Shown here: one piece after another, positions 11,701-24,840 of the stretch | Layout: each line of letters begins with the position of its first letter | How positions within the stretch are numbered: the stretch's first letter is position 1 | Origin: Astragalus membranaceus | Taxonomy: Eukaryota; Streptophyta; Magnoliopsida; Fabales; Fabaceae | Assembly: GCA_039519185.1 (NCBI GenBank) | Contig: CM076847.1 | Span: 91,360,360-91,424,359 of the forward strand | Reading direction: 5' to 3' | Length of the DNA: 64,000 bases | Made by a program: the position numbers and the translations under genes | The notes under the pieces: generated by a model | The model's database searches: none | What the model saw: the letters and a program-made list of their open reading frames with translations, nothing else | Told to the model about the DNA's origin: nothing

Positions 11701-14700
11701 CCACCATCTTCTCCATTTGCATCTGATTCAATAAGCTTTGATCCTGCTCCATATATTTCCTGTTTTCATCCAAAATATCATCCATATCTGAAGTTAGATT
11801 ATTTTCTTTTGATGCAACATCTTCCAGCATTAAAGCATATTTCTTTTCTAAGAGTTCCAGTCTTCCAGAACAATCAGCAAATCTTTCATTTGATTCCCTC
11901 AGCCGGGCTTCCAAAAGGGAGCAGTACTCCTCTAATTTCAACATTTTCTGCCTCAAATCTCTATTTAGATTCTCAAATGAATTGCATTCCTCTGCAAGAT
12001 TTTCAATGGTAATTTGTAACTGCTGATTTTCTTCTCTTAGATGTTCACATTCCTCTTGTGCTTCTGACCAATGAAATTGTGTAGCCTTTAGCTGTTGTTT
12101 CAAATCTTCTAGGGAAGAATCCATCTCAGATTGCATCTCCATAATCTTTGCTCGGAGCCTTTTAGCTTGAGCTCTAGCGTTCTCCAATTCAGATAAACAG
12201 GACTCTTGTACGTTTGTCAGATCTCTAACTTGAGCTTCTAAAACAGAAACACACACTGACAAATGTTCATTTTCGTGTTCTATATCTGATCTGTGGAGCT
12301 CCATTTCATGTGTTCTTTCTTTTGTCACATCCTCCATGTGTTCCTCTAGTTGAAGTTTCTCTTGTTCAAGATGATAAACCTTGGCTTCCAACACATTTTG
12401 GAGCTTCTGCAGAACCCCAATCTCCTTTTCTTTACATAATAGGTTAGCCTCAAGATTTTCCATCCCAGATGTTTTATTAGTTAGTTCGTTTATGATTCTG
12501 ACTTCTCTTGCAGATTTGGAAGCCTCGAGCTCTCGAATTGAAATATCACCATCATTACTAATCTTCTTGGCGTTTTCACCCTGGAGCATGTCTTCTGAGT
12601 GGAATATTTGAAATAAATTGTTGTTTCCTTCAGACTCAAAGATAGTAAAAGATTGATCTTTGAGTTTGTTTGACAAAAGATCTTCAGGTGGACCTCCATC
12701 TTTTGAATTGTTTTTTGCTTCTTTTAGCTTGAATAAAAGCTCAAGGTTTTCATCTGTCAACTCATTGCAGTCCATCTCAAGTTCCTGAATTTTCTCTTTC
12801 AGTACATCAATTTCTTTCAAAAGATCTGCATCACTTACATTCTCAGACACAGCCTCCGCATTACAAGTTTCTGGGACAGATTCAAACAATCTTGCTTTTA
12901 AACTTGAAATTTCTTTCTCTTTAGCAGAAAATTTGCTTTCATATTCCGTTTCAATATCTGAAAGTGTTTTGTTGTTTGGAATCTTTGCATGCTCAATGTC
13001 TCGCATTTTAGCCTCCAACGCTTCTTCCAGCTCTTGCACCTTAACCTGTAGCTTTTTCTTTGATTCCTCTAACTGCTCTATTTGTTGCATTAAGCTCCTC
13101 TTTCCCTCTACACTTACTTGGAAAGATTTCTCCAGAATACTGAATTTTGAGGGTAGTGATGAAAGGTTTTCTATCTCAACTTTCTGATGTTCTATGGTCT
13201 CTTCCAGCTCCTGGAGAACAGAAACAAGCTCAACATTTGAGTCTTGGCACTTCTTTAGTTGCAAAGACAAGTTGGCATTGGATTCTTTCTGAAACTTCAA
13301 TTCATCTTTTATAGCATTTCCAATTTCTGGAATGCACTCACCTTGAGATAGTGAGTCCTCCAATGCTTTCTGTCTCTCTATTGGCTGCCCCAATGACAAT
13401 TTTAACTGCTCAACTTCTTTGTTCAAACTATCACGTTCTACACATGCTGCTGAAAGGTCTATTTCCAGGCCTTCCAGCTTTATGGATTGATCTGAGAAGT
13501 TTGTCCTCAACATTTCCAAATCGCCCATTAGTTTTCTGGCGTTGATTTCCCACATCTTTGCTTCTGCCCGTAGCTCTTCACTTGTGTCTTCTGCAGTTTC
13601 CGGACTGTTATTTGACGCATTGGTCATCTTAGAAGCAGATGCACCAATGTCTTGCATATTCTGGGAACTAAATGATGAATGATTCGAATGAGGAGAGTTA
13701 TTAACAGGGTAATCTTGATGGGATACACTTTTCTGGGAACTGGTTGAATCCTGTCTTCCCGTCGGGCTCTGCCCATCACTGATGCATAGAGAGAAATTCC
13801 CCGTTCCTGTGGGACTCTCGACGGAGTTATAACTGCAATTTGATACGGATCCGGAAAGACTTGCTGCCTGCAGTCAAGGTGCAACGTGGCAGCATTATGA
13901 TAAGATAGGCCAAAAGGAAATTACAGTATTCAAACATTGAGATAAGCAAGCTGATAGCTCTGCAAAAGGAAATCCCTTTGTTTCACTTTCCTAGACTCCG
14001 ATTGAAGACAACTTTGTACAATGAATGACTTTTAAGTACCCATTAGGATGAAATGCAGCTACCATATCCATGCAAAAATATGTCAAAAATAGTAATGTCT
14101 GCATACTTAAAGGGGTAAGGGTCTCAATGATGGATGTAATCAATATAAATCTAAAAAACCAAACTGAAATTTGATAACCACAACAAATTAAAAACTGAAT
14201 AAAAAACAGAATTGTTTTAATTAAATTGAATATGTTTTGTGATTCACTATTTAACACCAATCTAATTCAATTCAAATGTTAATAGGGACTAAAATATAGT
14301 GAAAATGTTGCAATTTTACCGGGGTCTCAACTTCTCCGGTTGATAAGGTAGAGACCACATCATCAACAAAGGAAGTTTCAACACTCTGTGCATATGAACA
14401 ATCAGATCCATTTGACTTGACAGCCAAATCATGATTATATTCATTCATAGCCTTCGAATGGGAGTTTGTTTCGCTTGATTCTTGCTCCCTGAAAAATTGT
14501 AAGATCAATGTTTAATAAAATAATAGACATTATAATATAAAAGACCAACCTTGTATACAAACCTGAGTTTCGTTCTTGGTGTTAGGCACTGCACTGTTAC
14601 CTGCAAAATGCATAACTACTGAATTCCCAACTCTAAGTTCAATGACATTATGCAGCGATAGCAATATTGGTAATAAGAGCCCATAGTTTGCCTCAATATT

Positions 14701-16646
14701 GGGAGAAGAGAATCACACAGTGAATACTGCTAGAATGAGCAGAGATGAATTATATAAAATGGGTTCCCAACAAAGTAGGGTAATTCTGTAACAAATATAA
14801 TTATTCAAAAAGAATAATCTGGCAGCTATCTTATAAGAGGAAGAAGGGAAGAGCCATACGTATGATATGCGATCATAGTATATTTACAGGTCGTGATTCA
14901 CCACTCCACCATTTTAGGTAAAATTGAATGAAATTAAGTTGAGAAAATAAGCGAAAAACTATGCCATCATCATGTTGTGTGATGTTGGTGAATACATGTC
15001 CCAAAGATCCAACTCATATAAGGTGAGACCAGAACTCTCATCTTAGAGGATAAAATAAGAAGGAAATGTGTACACTCGTATATATCTACTACATACTTAT
15101 GTATGTATCTATGTATCTACACACAACACATACTACTATTTAGACATATTATGATTTGTCCAAGAGCACTTCATTAAGCTAAATGGAAACATCACTCTAA
15201 CATAGTTCATAAATAAAGGAAATGTGTGCAGAAGACCATTCTATATATTTTTTAGCATCAAATTTTTTATTTTCTTAATTAAATTTTAGCCAGCAATATA
15301 TTCCAGATTTCCAGTCTTATATTCCCTCATTTTGATAGAAGTCAACTTGGAATCAAATTCAAAATGCCACTTAACTATCTAGGAAATCACAAGAGAAGTA
15401 TGCAGACTGTCACAATATATAAGAAACAACTTCAGATGTCTGACTCACATGCAAAACAGTCCCATGGTTGCACTTATTCAGCGGGATTGAAAGTGGAATA
15501 GCAGCATCTGAACTCATATAACTGGTCATATTAAGAGCCGCCTCTCCCAGGATGCCGGATCTTGATGATCCCTGCAAAGTGATATTATTAATTTGATAAT
15601 CCAAACAGAGAAAATTCAAACTAATAAAGCTGGTTATGATAAAGGAACAGCAAAAGGTGCCCATAATAGTAAAAGTGGCAGCAATAGTGATAGTACCGTT
15701 GCAACAATAAGCTTGAGGAGACAATCATCAATTTCCTTAGAAGAATTAAATCTTGAAATCCATATAGATTCAGAAAAAGTATCAGACCACTGACAACTTC
15801 CATTACGCACCACCACTTTGCTTGATTTTGCAATTGTCTTACCATTTTCTACAGAGACACAAGAGACAAACAGCTTGTCCCACCCCTTGGGTACCTGCTA
15901 ACATTTGAATTAGCATTTGCTATTGACACAACCAGTACTTTCTTTTTATTGCCTCAAACTGAATATGATCATTTCAAACAGGAAATTTGATTATGCAGGT
16001 CTCAAAGAAAAAAACTCCTGCCACGAAACCTTGTGACATTATGATAGTACCTTCCCATCTTAATCATTTTAGAACTCCACTGAAGTCATTTTATAATTTA
16101 GTTCTATTAAATCTAAATTCTCGTGACAGAACATGCATGAATCTTTGTTCTGCATTCCATGAGAACAGAAACCACAATGCTAATGCAGCTACTCATAGAA
16201 AACACCATGATCCGAACCTTCAATTTCATAAAACATTCAAACACGTTCTTTCCATTGAAATTCACCACTCCTTGTAAACTATAAACCCACCACTCCTTGT
16301 AAATTATAATCCGCTCACAGTTTTTTGTGCCTAATTTCCAAATCATCAAATTAAACGCTTCATATAATTAATTTTTTGGTATATCAGTGCTTGTTATTTC
16401 TTAATTAGGATCTTAGATATTCAGTTACATGAGAGAAGGATCATCGTGGATCAATTAACAATTCCGAAGGCAGATTAAGCAATGTGGAAACACAGATAGT
16501 AGTTAACATTGATCAATGTATAGCGAAACAATAACGAAGAACAAGGCAAAAGTCAAGAGAGGAACCTGGAGTGCCTTGAGATGAGAAATTCTGAAGTCGA
16601 TTCTGTCCCCTGATTTCGTAGACCTATGCTTGTTCAGTCTAAACAT
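8721..16646 (-). CDS. NT-C2 domain coiled-coil protein (myosin-heavy-chain-like), 9 exons, 1388 aa
   Basis: Exons in transcript order: 16646-16566, 15894-15697, 15571-15449, 14600-14563, 14488-14320, 13867-10802, 10727-10605, 10481-10351, 8958-8721. All introns are GT-AG and the frame is continuous to TGA at 8721. Residues 1 to about 147 form an NT-C2 (EEIG1/EHBP1 N-terminal C2-like) domain: it starts MFRLNKHRSTKSGDRIDF and includes the WDKLFVSC and CQWSDTFSES strands. A Ser-rich linker with SYNSVESPTG follows (residues about 204-275), then about 1000 residues of near-continuous Leu/Glu/Lys heptad coiled coil, mostly in the 3066-bp exon 6. The C-terminus has the conserved MSLKYAEVEAEREEL block and ends KKGWLS. 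The family includes Arabidopsis At1g22060 and shorter relatives annotated as myosin-heavy-chain-related; NT-C2 domains are thought to bind membranes and link to the cytoskeleton or vesicles. The exact function is unknown. A MITE lies in the last intron. Confidence 0.93.
9646..9926. mobile_element. MITE in the last intron of the NT-C2 gene
   Basis: The inverted ends are GGGTGTGTTTG and CAAACACACC, and the arms stay complementary over most of the 281 bp (for example CTAGTTTA against TAAACTAG, and AATAGTGTAAATT against AATTTACACTATT). The flanking trinucleotides are TAA and TTA, compatible with a PIF/Harbinger-type 3-bp duplication but not identical. It lies entirely within the intron 8959-10350. 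Confidence 0.65.
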
Positions 16647-17784
16647 TATTTTTCTCTTTACACTTCCTCTTCACACACTGTGTATGAATGAATGTGTGAT
16701 ATGGCTTGTTCTTTCTCAATCATTCTCAACAATTGTTATTGAAAAAATCACCATATTCATCATCTTCTCCGCAACAACTATCACCAACTGGTTGAGAGAG
16801 AAAGAGCGTTAGCTAAGCGGTCATTGTTGCGAAGGGTGTTATTTTATTGTTCCTTCAAAATCATCGCGCGTCGTATTTGCGGGAGAGAGAAACAGAAAGA
16901 TAACAACCCAAAATAAAGGAAGCATAATCCCAATTGTATTATTGTTACATTACATTACATGCAGTGTGGAGTGAAACTGAAAGAAAGAAACAGCTACTAC
17001 TACGACCCAAACCTCCTTTTCTTTTTTATTTAATTTAATAATGGATAAGAAGTCAGCGAACAATTCTTTTTGCTGACGTGTCGCTTGGTGGTTGGCCAAG
17101 AACCTAAATTGTTACTTTTCCGATGGGAGCGGTTGCAGCGTATTACTAACTGCAACCACCAACTCAAAAGTAATAGTACTAGTAGCAAACAAAAATAAAC
17201 AGCCTGTTTAGAAAGAAAGAATGATTGTAGGGATAATTTGAGATTCAAGAATCGGCATTCAATTAAAAGAAGAATATGTGCATATTATATTGCCTAAAAT
17301 AGGATACATAGACTACAAGAATGGACAAAGAAAAGACTTGCCTCGACCGCATCACGATTTCTTTCTTGTTTGGGCATTGTGTTGGGAATATTTTGACACA
17401 AGGAGAAGGTATGATATTGCGCCTTTCTTCCTAAAAATAATACTATTGCTGACGTATTTCCATTTGCGTCTGCTTCGTATAAATTGCTAAATGTTGAATA
17501 GAATTAAAAGAATAAATATAGTACTAGTACTAGTAATTATTATGGTGTTATATATGTACATTTATGTAAATTTTGTCTTTTCGGGTTTGCTTTGAGGTCG
17601 CATCGGATGGATCCAAGGTTAATCACCAACTGGCCCCAAAGGAAATGAGAAAGCAGCTGTTTGTTAATGAGAGAAGAATGTTCACGTTTCTCTTTCCATC
17701 AAAACACGTTATAGAATGTCCACGTTTTTCTCCCTAAAGCCAGATTTATGTGGTAGTAGGTTTGCATTGGATTAATTTAAGGCT
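16647..17784. promoter_or_regulatory. 5-prime flank of the NT-C2 gene
   Basis: The start codon of the minus-strand gene is at 16646. The adjacent 16650-16950 carries pyrimidine/purine-rich stretches typical of a leader, and promoter elements should lie further up. I cannot pick a transcription start. A plus-strand 70-codon frame at 17278-17490 is unrecognised and not called. Confidence 0.4.
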
Positions 17785-18555
17785 CATCATGCAACCCCCT
17801 AACTACTCACTGGACACTCTCCAAACTTTGTGAAAAGACCAAAATGTCATTAATAAAATACACGCGTACATTTTTTATGGGATTACGCAGGTTCAGAACT
17901 TTGGATCCGTACCCATTCGAAACCAATGTACCGGGTCTTATGTCTTGAAAGACACCCCACTTTTGAATTTTTAAAAGGTTCGAAACTTTGTAACCGAACT
18001 GGTACGGAACCAAAGTTCCGAACTTGTGTAACTCTATGATACACCTTTTTAAAATCAATAAAAAGCATGTATAGGCATTATTATTCCTTTTGTAAAAAAA
18101 AAGGTCTTATTATTCCTTCAATATTTTTCCATCGGTCTTCGTAGCAACTAGCAAATATATGGCTTCCAAAGTCCACAAATCAAGATGTCTGACATTCTAA
18201 TCAACAAAAAAGCCATCATCTTGACACCGTAAAATGAAAGAAATAAAAAAGTATTAGAGTTAGCAAAGCAGCTCCAAATCTATTTCCACGTGCCTTCTTC
18301 AGAAGAAACCCGTGAGCTGTTAATCTAGAGGATCATATCCACATTAGCTTTATGTACAACATCCACTTTTGAAGGAAAATACAAAGCAATTCAAGTTCGG
18401 TACTTTAGTTCCGAACGGTTCTCGTTTGGAACTAAAGTACCGTACCAAGACAAAATACAATGTGGGGAGAGTTTGAGAGCGCATTTCACGTGAAGGTATT
18501 TTTAGAATATTTGAAGGTTAGAGGTGTACGGTGAGTAAGGGGTTTTATAAGAAAT
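17785..18555. mobile_element. degenerate inverted-repeat element
   Basis: The two ends are imperfect inverted copies: AACCCCCTAACTACTCACTG near 17792 against the complement of GTACGGTGAGTAAGGGGTT near 18525. Inside are paired motifs such as GAACTTTGGATCCG and CGGAACCAAAGTTCCG, and a hairpin with 15-nt arms (CGGTACTTTAGTTCC) near 18397-18443. No coding capacity and no clear target-site duplication. Confidence 0.4.
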
Positions 18556-18781
18556 ATAGGCCTAATTTAATAGTTAGTTTGGCTACGGTACTTACCGGTC
18601 ACTTATCACCAATACTCCCCAAAAGGTCAATAATAGAGGACTTTTGTTCCTCCTAAATCTAACTAGTAGTATTTAGTATAAATAAAAAGCTTTTAATTTT
18701 AAATTAGTTTGTTCAATTCAGTTTCTCCCTTTCAACTAAAAAAAATCAGTTTCTCCCTAATTACAATTGCTATATAGTGAT

Positions 18782-19409
18782 TAGGGGTGGACAGAATTAC
18801 TGTACCCGCCCGAAAACCGAGTAACCCGGAAATAATTACATGTATTCGGACAAGCTGGGTCGGTTAATCGGATTCACGGGTGAAAAATTCGGCTACAAAT
18901 GGGTACAATTGGTCGAAATCGGACTTGATAGACAGAACCATGTAAACCCGAATCCGACCGCTATCAAGGTGCCACAGTAAAACTTAAAAGGTAGAGTCAC
19001 GTGACTACTCAACAAAAAGAGAGAATTTGCAGAGAGATTCACTTTTTCTGCGGCTCAGTGCGTGACAGTAGTACTTTTTCTGAATTACTATTTTTACTAT
19101 TTTTTATCGAACAATTCTCTTTCTTCCAAATACAAATAGACAAAAAATTTCACTCTTTCTTCAACCTCTCTTCTTCAACCTCTGAAAATCGCTACAGTGG
19201 CCATGGAAAACTTCTCAAAAAATTCTCTTCTTCTCTTCCATTTAACCCGTCAAAAACCACCCGTTAAAACCGCCAAACCGTCAAACCGAACCCGCGCAAA
19301 TCGTAAGATCTAACGGTCAAGATTGGGCCTAAGTATCTCAACCGTGGATTGTTTCGGATCAGTGCTTTTGGGCCCGAATCCGCCCAAGCCCGACCGGTGT
19401 CCACCCCTA
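18782..19409. mobile_element. non-autonomous hAT element, 628 bp
   Basis: The ends TAGGGGTGGACA and TGTCCACCCCTA are perfect inverted repeats of at least 11 bp, flanked by a perfect 8-bp target-site duplication, ATAGTGAT (18774-18781 and 19410-19417). Subterminal sequence is rich in CGGGT/ACCCG blocks. An 88-codon frame inside (19001-19267) is Ser/Phe-rich and not transposase-like. Confidence 0.9.
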
Positions 19410-19417
19410 ATAGTGAT

Positions 19418-20567
19418 CTTCATGAAGTGAAAGGAAGAGGAGGGGAGGGGCCTACGAGTTAAGCAGGTGAACATGACATGCCCATAATGAAGTGCAATCC
19501 AAGGTAACGGTTTAAGCAAGTGAACACTGGTGTATTTCTTTTTTGCGGGTACACCTTAGATCTAGTGTGTTTGGATTAGTTTTAGTAGCCCACAACCATC
19601 ATCCTCCTGCTTTCCAGCTTAATTTACATGGCAGGAATTTTCGAAGCTCAACTACATAAATAAAAAACAATAATTTTAATTTGAAAGTACTAGTACAAAA
19701 TAATAAAAAAATCGTCAATTTTAAGGGATGTAAAAAAAATGGCTCGCATGAAAACGTACTCTATTTTAATAAATAGAGGTGGAGAGTCATGACATCTCAC
19801 AATTTAAGAGAACGGTTCTGCAACTGGGAACATGTCTGCTAGGCATGGCAACGAAACCCATACCTGCGGGAACCGAACCAAACCCACCCCGATTTGACGG
19901 GTTTTCCCCGCTTTGACTGGGCTTGGGTTTGGGTTTTCTCTGAAATTGAAAAACGGGGATGGGACGGGTAATGGGGATATAGGTCCCGTCCCAAACCCGT
20001 CCCCGAACCCGCCCCGAATGTAGAAAGTTACATTAATACCCCTCAAAAATAGATTCTCTCCCCCTCACTGTTTTACATTAATAAAAGATGAAGTTTTATT
20101 CTTATCGCATTTGCAACTCATGTTTGCAGCATTGCTTTAATTTGACTATGAATCTTTTAATTATTTTTCAATTTGTAGAACTTGGATAAACTTGCAAACA
20201 TGAGTTGCAAATTATGTTTGCAGCGTTGCTTTAATTATTTTTCAATTTGTCCGGTGAGGAAATTGGATAAACTTGCAAACTAGTAGAAATGACAAGGTAA
20301 CTCCGGTGTATAACTACAAATAACTAGTCCCACTAGTATTTCACTTTGTAATTCAGTTAAACTCTTTTACAACATGAAGAATATATGAATAAATGAATAA
20401 TAGACTGTTGACTATAATTTCTAGCAAATACATATTTACTGGATACTTGTGGTATACCAAATAGAAAAAATTGAGAAAAACAATATCCTTAAGAGAATTT
20501 GATAAGCTGATAGTAATAGACAACAAATTTTACAGCTAATGTGAAGATGAAGCGATTGTTAACTATT
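19418..20567. other. intergenic; hAT-like fragment and a short local duplication
   Basis: Around 19838-20025 is a G/C-rich run of AACCC/GGGTT blocks starting GGCATGGCAACGAAACCC, which resembles one end of another hAT-type element; its partner end is not visible. At about 20111-20280 a segment of 80-90 bp is duplicated in tandem (TTTGCAGCATTGCTTTAATT versus TTTGCAGCGTTGCTTTAATT). The 3-prime UTR of the CYP97B gene must lie just below 20568. Confidence 0.5.
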
Positions 20568-23500
20568 TCAATTCGACCGTTTGCTCAGTTTCATGTACAA
20601 GCCCTGCAAAAACAAATTCCTATTAGGTCACAGCAAAATTTACTAGTAGTTAGTTGTCGGTGAAGCATTTCTTTTCCTTAGTTTATTAGTTTAAGTATTT
20701 GAAAATCAGGATAATAAAGTGAGAAAAGTAGAAGATTTTCAGCCATTTCCATCAATTTAGCATTTCCTTTTACTCACTCTCCTTTTGAAAACATTGAGAC
20801 TTGCAAAGCTTAGAAAATTGGTGCAAGTGAATAACTGAGAACAAACAAGGCACTTGTAGAAAACACATTACATTTGTTGTGTGTATTGTTGCTCCTGTAG
20901 TCATGCTAATATTCTGATCAGGGACCAACTCAAAGTTCATGTGCTGTAGAAAGATTGCAAGAGCAACTGTAGCTTCCAATAAAGCAAACTGATCACCAAC
21001 ACACTTGCGGGGCCCTCCACTGAATGGAATGAATCTGCAACATGTTTTGATTCATCTAAATCTGAGTAGACTATGATATTCAAACAAAAATACTCCATAG
21101 GAGAAGTAACAGATATATTGACGCCCCTTCTCCCTCTATCAAAGAGGGAGAAGCGAAAAGAAGAGCCACCAGCAACTGCAAGTAAGGTGCATGTAACTAG
21201 CTACCTGAAATCTGTATTTGTTTCATTTGGCACTGGACCATCCAAATCAAATCTTTCTGGCAAAAATTCTTCAGCCCTATCCCAAACCTTGCCAAATTTA
21301 TACAATAGATCAAAGTAGTGAGTTTAAAACGAGAAATAACATTTGCAACACCTTGTATAGCCGATTTAATCTAACAAAATAATAAGGAAAAACAAAACAC
21401 ATCAACAACAAGATGAATCAATGTGTACCACATTATTTCTCAATCATCTCGGCAAATGCATATAGGAGGGCACATAATGTTTGTGTAATGCCAAATTTAG
21501 AGAAAACAACTGCTAAGCAAATTGTTTTTAGTGATATAGTATTTTTATATTTAAAACCAGAGGATAACATTTTAATGCTCTCTACATTCAAACTTATTTT
21601 GTCCTCCAGACTATACTTTTTCTTTATTTTTTGTTTTTTTCCGACTTTAAAATAAAAAGGGATCCACGAGAAAAAAGAAGATTCATTTTGAAACAGAATT
21701 GAATAGTTTCTAACCAATTTAAAATATTCAAGTGAAAAATACAAAGAAAAACATAATATTAAGAAATATATCCAGGCTTTCTATGTTCAAACAGAGAAGC
21801 TGTATTTGATCCAAAAAGAAAGCTTGTTCCACATAAGAAACGAAGTAATACCTCAGAAGAATGATGTATGTTGTACACAGAAATCATTATATCTTGACCT
21901 GCATTGAGTTTGTAAGCACCCGGAAGCTCATCAGGAACTTTAGCTCTTCTTATCAATACCTAAAGGATGCATGGAGTTATATAAAACCATCAGAACAATT
22001 TTCTATATTACCATGCTAACTTATATTCAGAACAAGCCTAACGTAAACATAGGTTTAGACTTGTCATTCACCAAAGATAATAAACAATAGTTGCATCTTT
22101 AAAAGCCATTCATACTGAAAATTATTGTGTAGCAACCTACAGGGGGATGTGGATAGAGCCGGAGTGATTCAATAATACAGCGTGTCAAGAACTTAAGATC
22201 CTTAATATCTTCATAGGCAGGACGCCTTCCCTGTAAAACTTTGTCTACCTCTTCCTGTGCTTTAGCCAATGCGGAAGAATCCTGCATAAATAGATCTTAT
22301 AATTCACAGGGGAAAGACCATAATGGAGCTTTTGTTTTGATTTTGCTCACAATACTAAGAATCATACGTAAAAGCAAATAAATAGAGAAGTATATAAGCT
22401 AAAATTAAGAATGGAGAAGTGTCCATGAACCCTTTGAATCATTCTCAAAGCTGTAAGAAATTAGAAGGTTATATCTGAGGGTATTGAACAATGCTTTTGA
22501 ACCAGGTTATACAGATTTTACATTTTCCAACTTTCTATATTAACACCTATATTAGCTTTGAGGACTAAAGGGAAAAAAGCTGTAATGGGGTGAGATGATT
22601 AATTATTAATTAAAAGGTTCAAAAGGGAAATCCAAAACAATATATTAGGATAACGTGCACGATCATTTTCCATGTTACCTTATAAAAAATATGCAACAGA
22701 AACTCATTAACACTATTGGGAAGAGGTTTGAAGTAATATCATAAAAGAGGCGTGTTGAAAGTTGAAACTATGGAAGCAATATCATTTTAGAAGGAAAACA
22801 AATAGAATGAAGAAAAGTAAAATGGTACCTTACTTAGAAGATAAAGTGTCCAAGTCAACACTGAACCAGTGGTCTCATGACCAGCAACTAACATCGACAA
22901 AAGATCATCCCTTAATTGTACACTGGAAACCTGACATGTAGAACCATCAAGTAAAAATATACAACATGAAGAACAGAGAAGAAAAGAAACTGAAAGTAAA
23001 CTATAAAACCTCGATAAAGCACATTATACAACAATAGAAATACAGCATACCTCTTCTCTGCTGGCAAGCAAGAACCTGAGAATACTAGGATCAGTGTCAT
23101 TTACATATTCATCAACATCAATTCTTTCCCCCTCTGATTCAACAATTTCTTTACATTTTTTTATAAGTTCTTCCACAGTTTCCCTGATAACACTAACCGC
23201 CTTTTCAGCCTTTATTTGTCTTGGGATTATCTTACAAAGAAAATTAATCTGCAGCAACAAAGAACAAGAAGAAAAGGCACAATGAACACAGAAACAAAAT
23301 CCATATTCCACATCATAAACCAAAAGATGATAAAGAACTGGCCTTCCAATATGGCAAAAGGTCAGTTGACCGAGCCTCCGCCTCTTTTAATGCAGTGTAA
23401 ACAGCCTCAATAACAGGAGTGTCAGTATTCAGTGCATCAAAGTTGTAGTTGAATACAGATAAACCGATAACATCAAGAGTCAATTGAGAAAACTTGTCCT

Positions 23501-24762
23501 CCATGTTAACAGCAGTTCCTTTGAGTGCATCAGATTGTAGCTTCTCCACTAATCTCTCAGCACATGTACAAAATACCCTATCCACTATAATAGACAAGTA
23601 CCGTTTGTGAAGAGATGGAACCACAGCCCTGCGCCTTGCCTGATACATATCAGAAAATAGTTGTCACAAAGAGCCGGTTGCCTTAAATAACCTATAAAAT
23701 CATGACAAGAAGCACAACTAGTACCAATTCAACTAACTATAAACAAATAAAAGAATTGTATACTCCAAGTGAACCAGCTATCAAGAAATAAAGAGAGGGG
23801 GATAAAGATCGCATTGAAGTATTGCATCTCATTGCTAAACACTAACAAGAGAAAATCACCAATTTCGTGCCTAACCTGCACTTTCTCTCCTATTTTGTCT
23901 TTCAAGTAAATGAAATGAAAATATTAAGTGGTCTCTAACATTGTGTCATGGTTGTCCCATTAGTTTATTGACAAAAGGTTAGGAACTAACATAATGGAAT
24001 TGCAAAACATTAGGAACTTATATATTGACAAAACATTAGTAACTAACATAAGGGATTTGATTTGACAAAACATTAGAAATATTAAAAACTTTATGACTAC
24101 TAATTATATATTATTTTCAAGATGAGGAGTCGAAAGCACAAGCAAAACAGCCCGGAACCCCACATTGCTAGAACAAGTTGATTTATTTATTTATTTTCAT
24201 TCTAAAAGCAAACTCATAAACATATAAGCCAGAATAATTGGAATAATGTTGAAGAATTGAAGATTACCGTCCAGAGTGGACCTTCAGCAATTGCAAAACC
24301 AGACCCAAAGAGAAACTCTGACACCTCAGCAACGAGACCCTTAGCATACTTTCCATAATTCTTGAGCACATGTTTGGCAATGGCAGGGTCACTAACAACC
24401 ACAAAGTTTCTGGGACCAGCAGCTAAGCGATAAATGGGACCGTACTCTTTCATCCATTTAAACAAAGGGAGAAAAAGAGCACCTCCTAAAAGTTCAGAAA
24501 CATCCTCAAGCTTTGCACTTGCAATAGGAATGCCAGAATCGTCCTTTCCTGTGCTCAGGGATCTTGATAGAGAAGTCAGCCAATCTGGACTGACCCAGGA
24601 ACTGGATTTGGTGCTGGGTTCAGGGTTTTTGTTGATTGAGGATTTGACGGAGAGACGGTGAGGTGGATAAGATTTTTGAGGGAGAGTGAAAGGAGTGGTG
24701 TTGTTTGTGGTTTTTTGTTTGTGGAAGAGGGAGAAAGATGAGAGAGTGAGTGAACATGGCAT
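20568..24762 (-). CDS. CYP97B: cytochrome P450 CYP97B-type, plastid, 9 exons, 540 aa
   Basis: Exons in transcript order: 24762-24268, 23639-23343, 23248-23051, 22930-22829, 22281-22141, 21959-21852, 21287-21205, 21034-20872, 20603-20568. The frame is continuous to TGA at 20568. P450 landmarks are all present: I-helix AGHETT (about 346-351), K-helix ExxR as ESLR (402-405), PERF (457-460) and the haem loop FSGGPRKCVG with Cys486. The first ~50 residues are Ser/Thr/Lys/Pro-rich with few acids, as expected of a chloroplast transit peptide. Sequence and length match the CYP97B subfamily (soybean CYP97B2, pea CYP97B1, Arabidopsis CYP97B3). CYP97 enzymes hydroxylate carotenoid rings, and CYP97B members are linked to beta-ring hydroxylation in xanthophyll synthesis. 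The second intron (23249-23342) needs a GC donor. A repeat-rich element ends its promoter side 78 bp before the start codon. Confidence 0.95.
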
Positions 24763-24840
24763 GGTTTTTGTTTGTGGATTTTTAAGTTAGATACTACTGT
24801 CTATGAGTTTGCCAGTTAAACGATGGTGGAGAAAAAATGA

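Noticed and set aside
10974..13545. Several plus-strand frames opposite the coiled-coil exon
   Set aside because: Antisense shadows of the 3066-bp exon of the NT-C2 gene.
15987..16349. Frames of 96 and 78 codons near the start of the NT-C2 gene
   Set aside because: They lie in its first intron (15895-16565), overlap on opposite strands, and show no domain.
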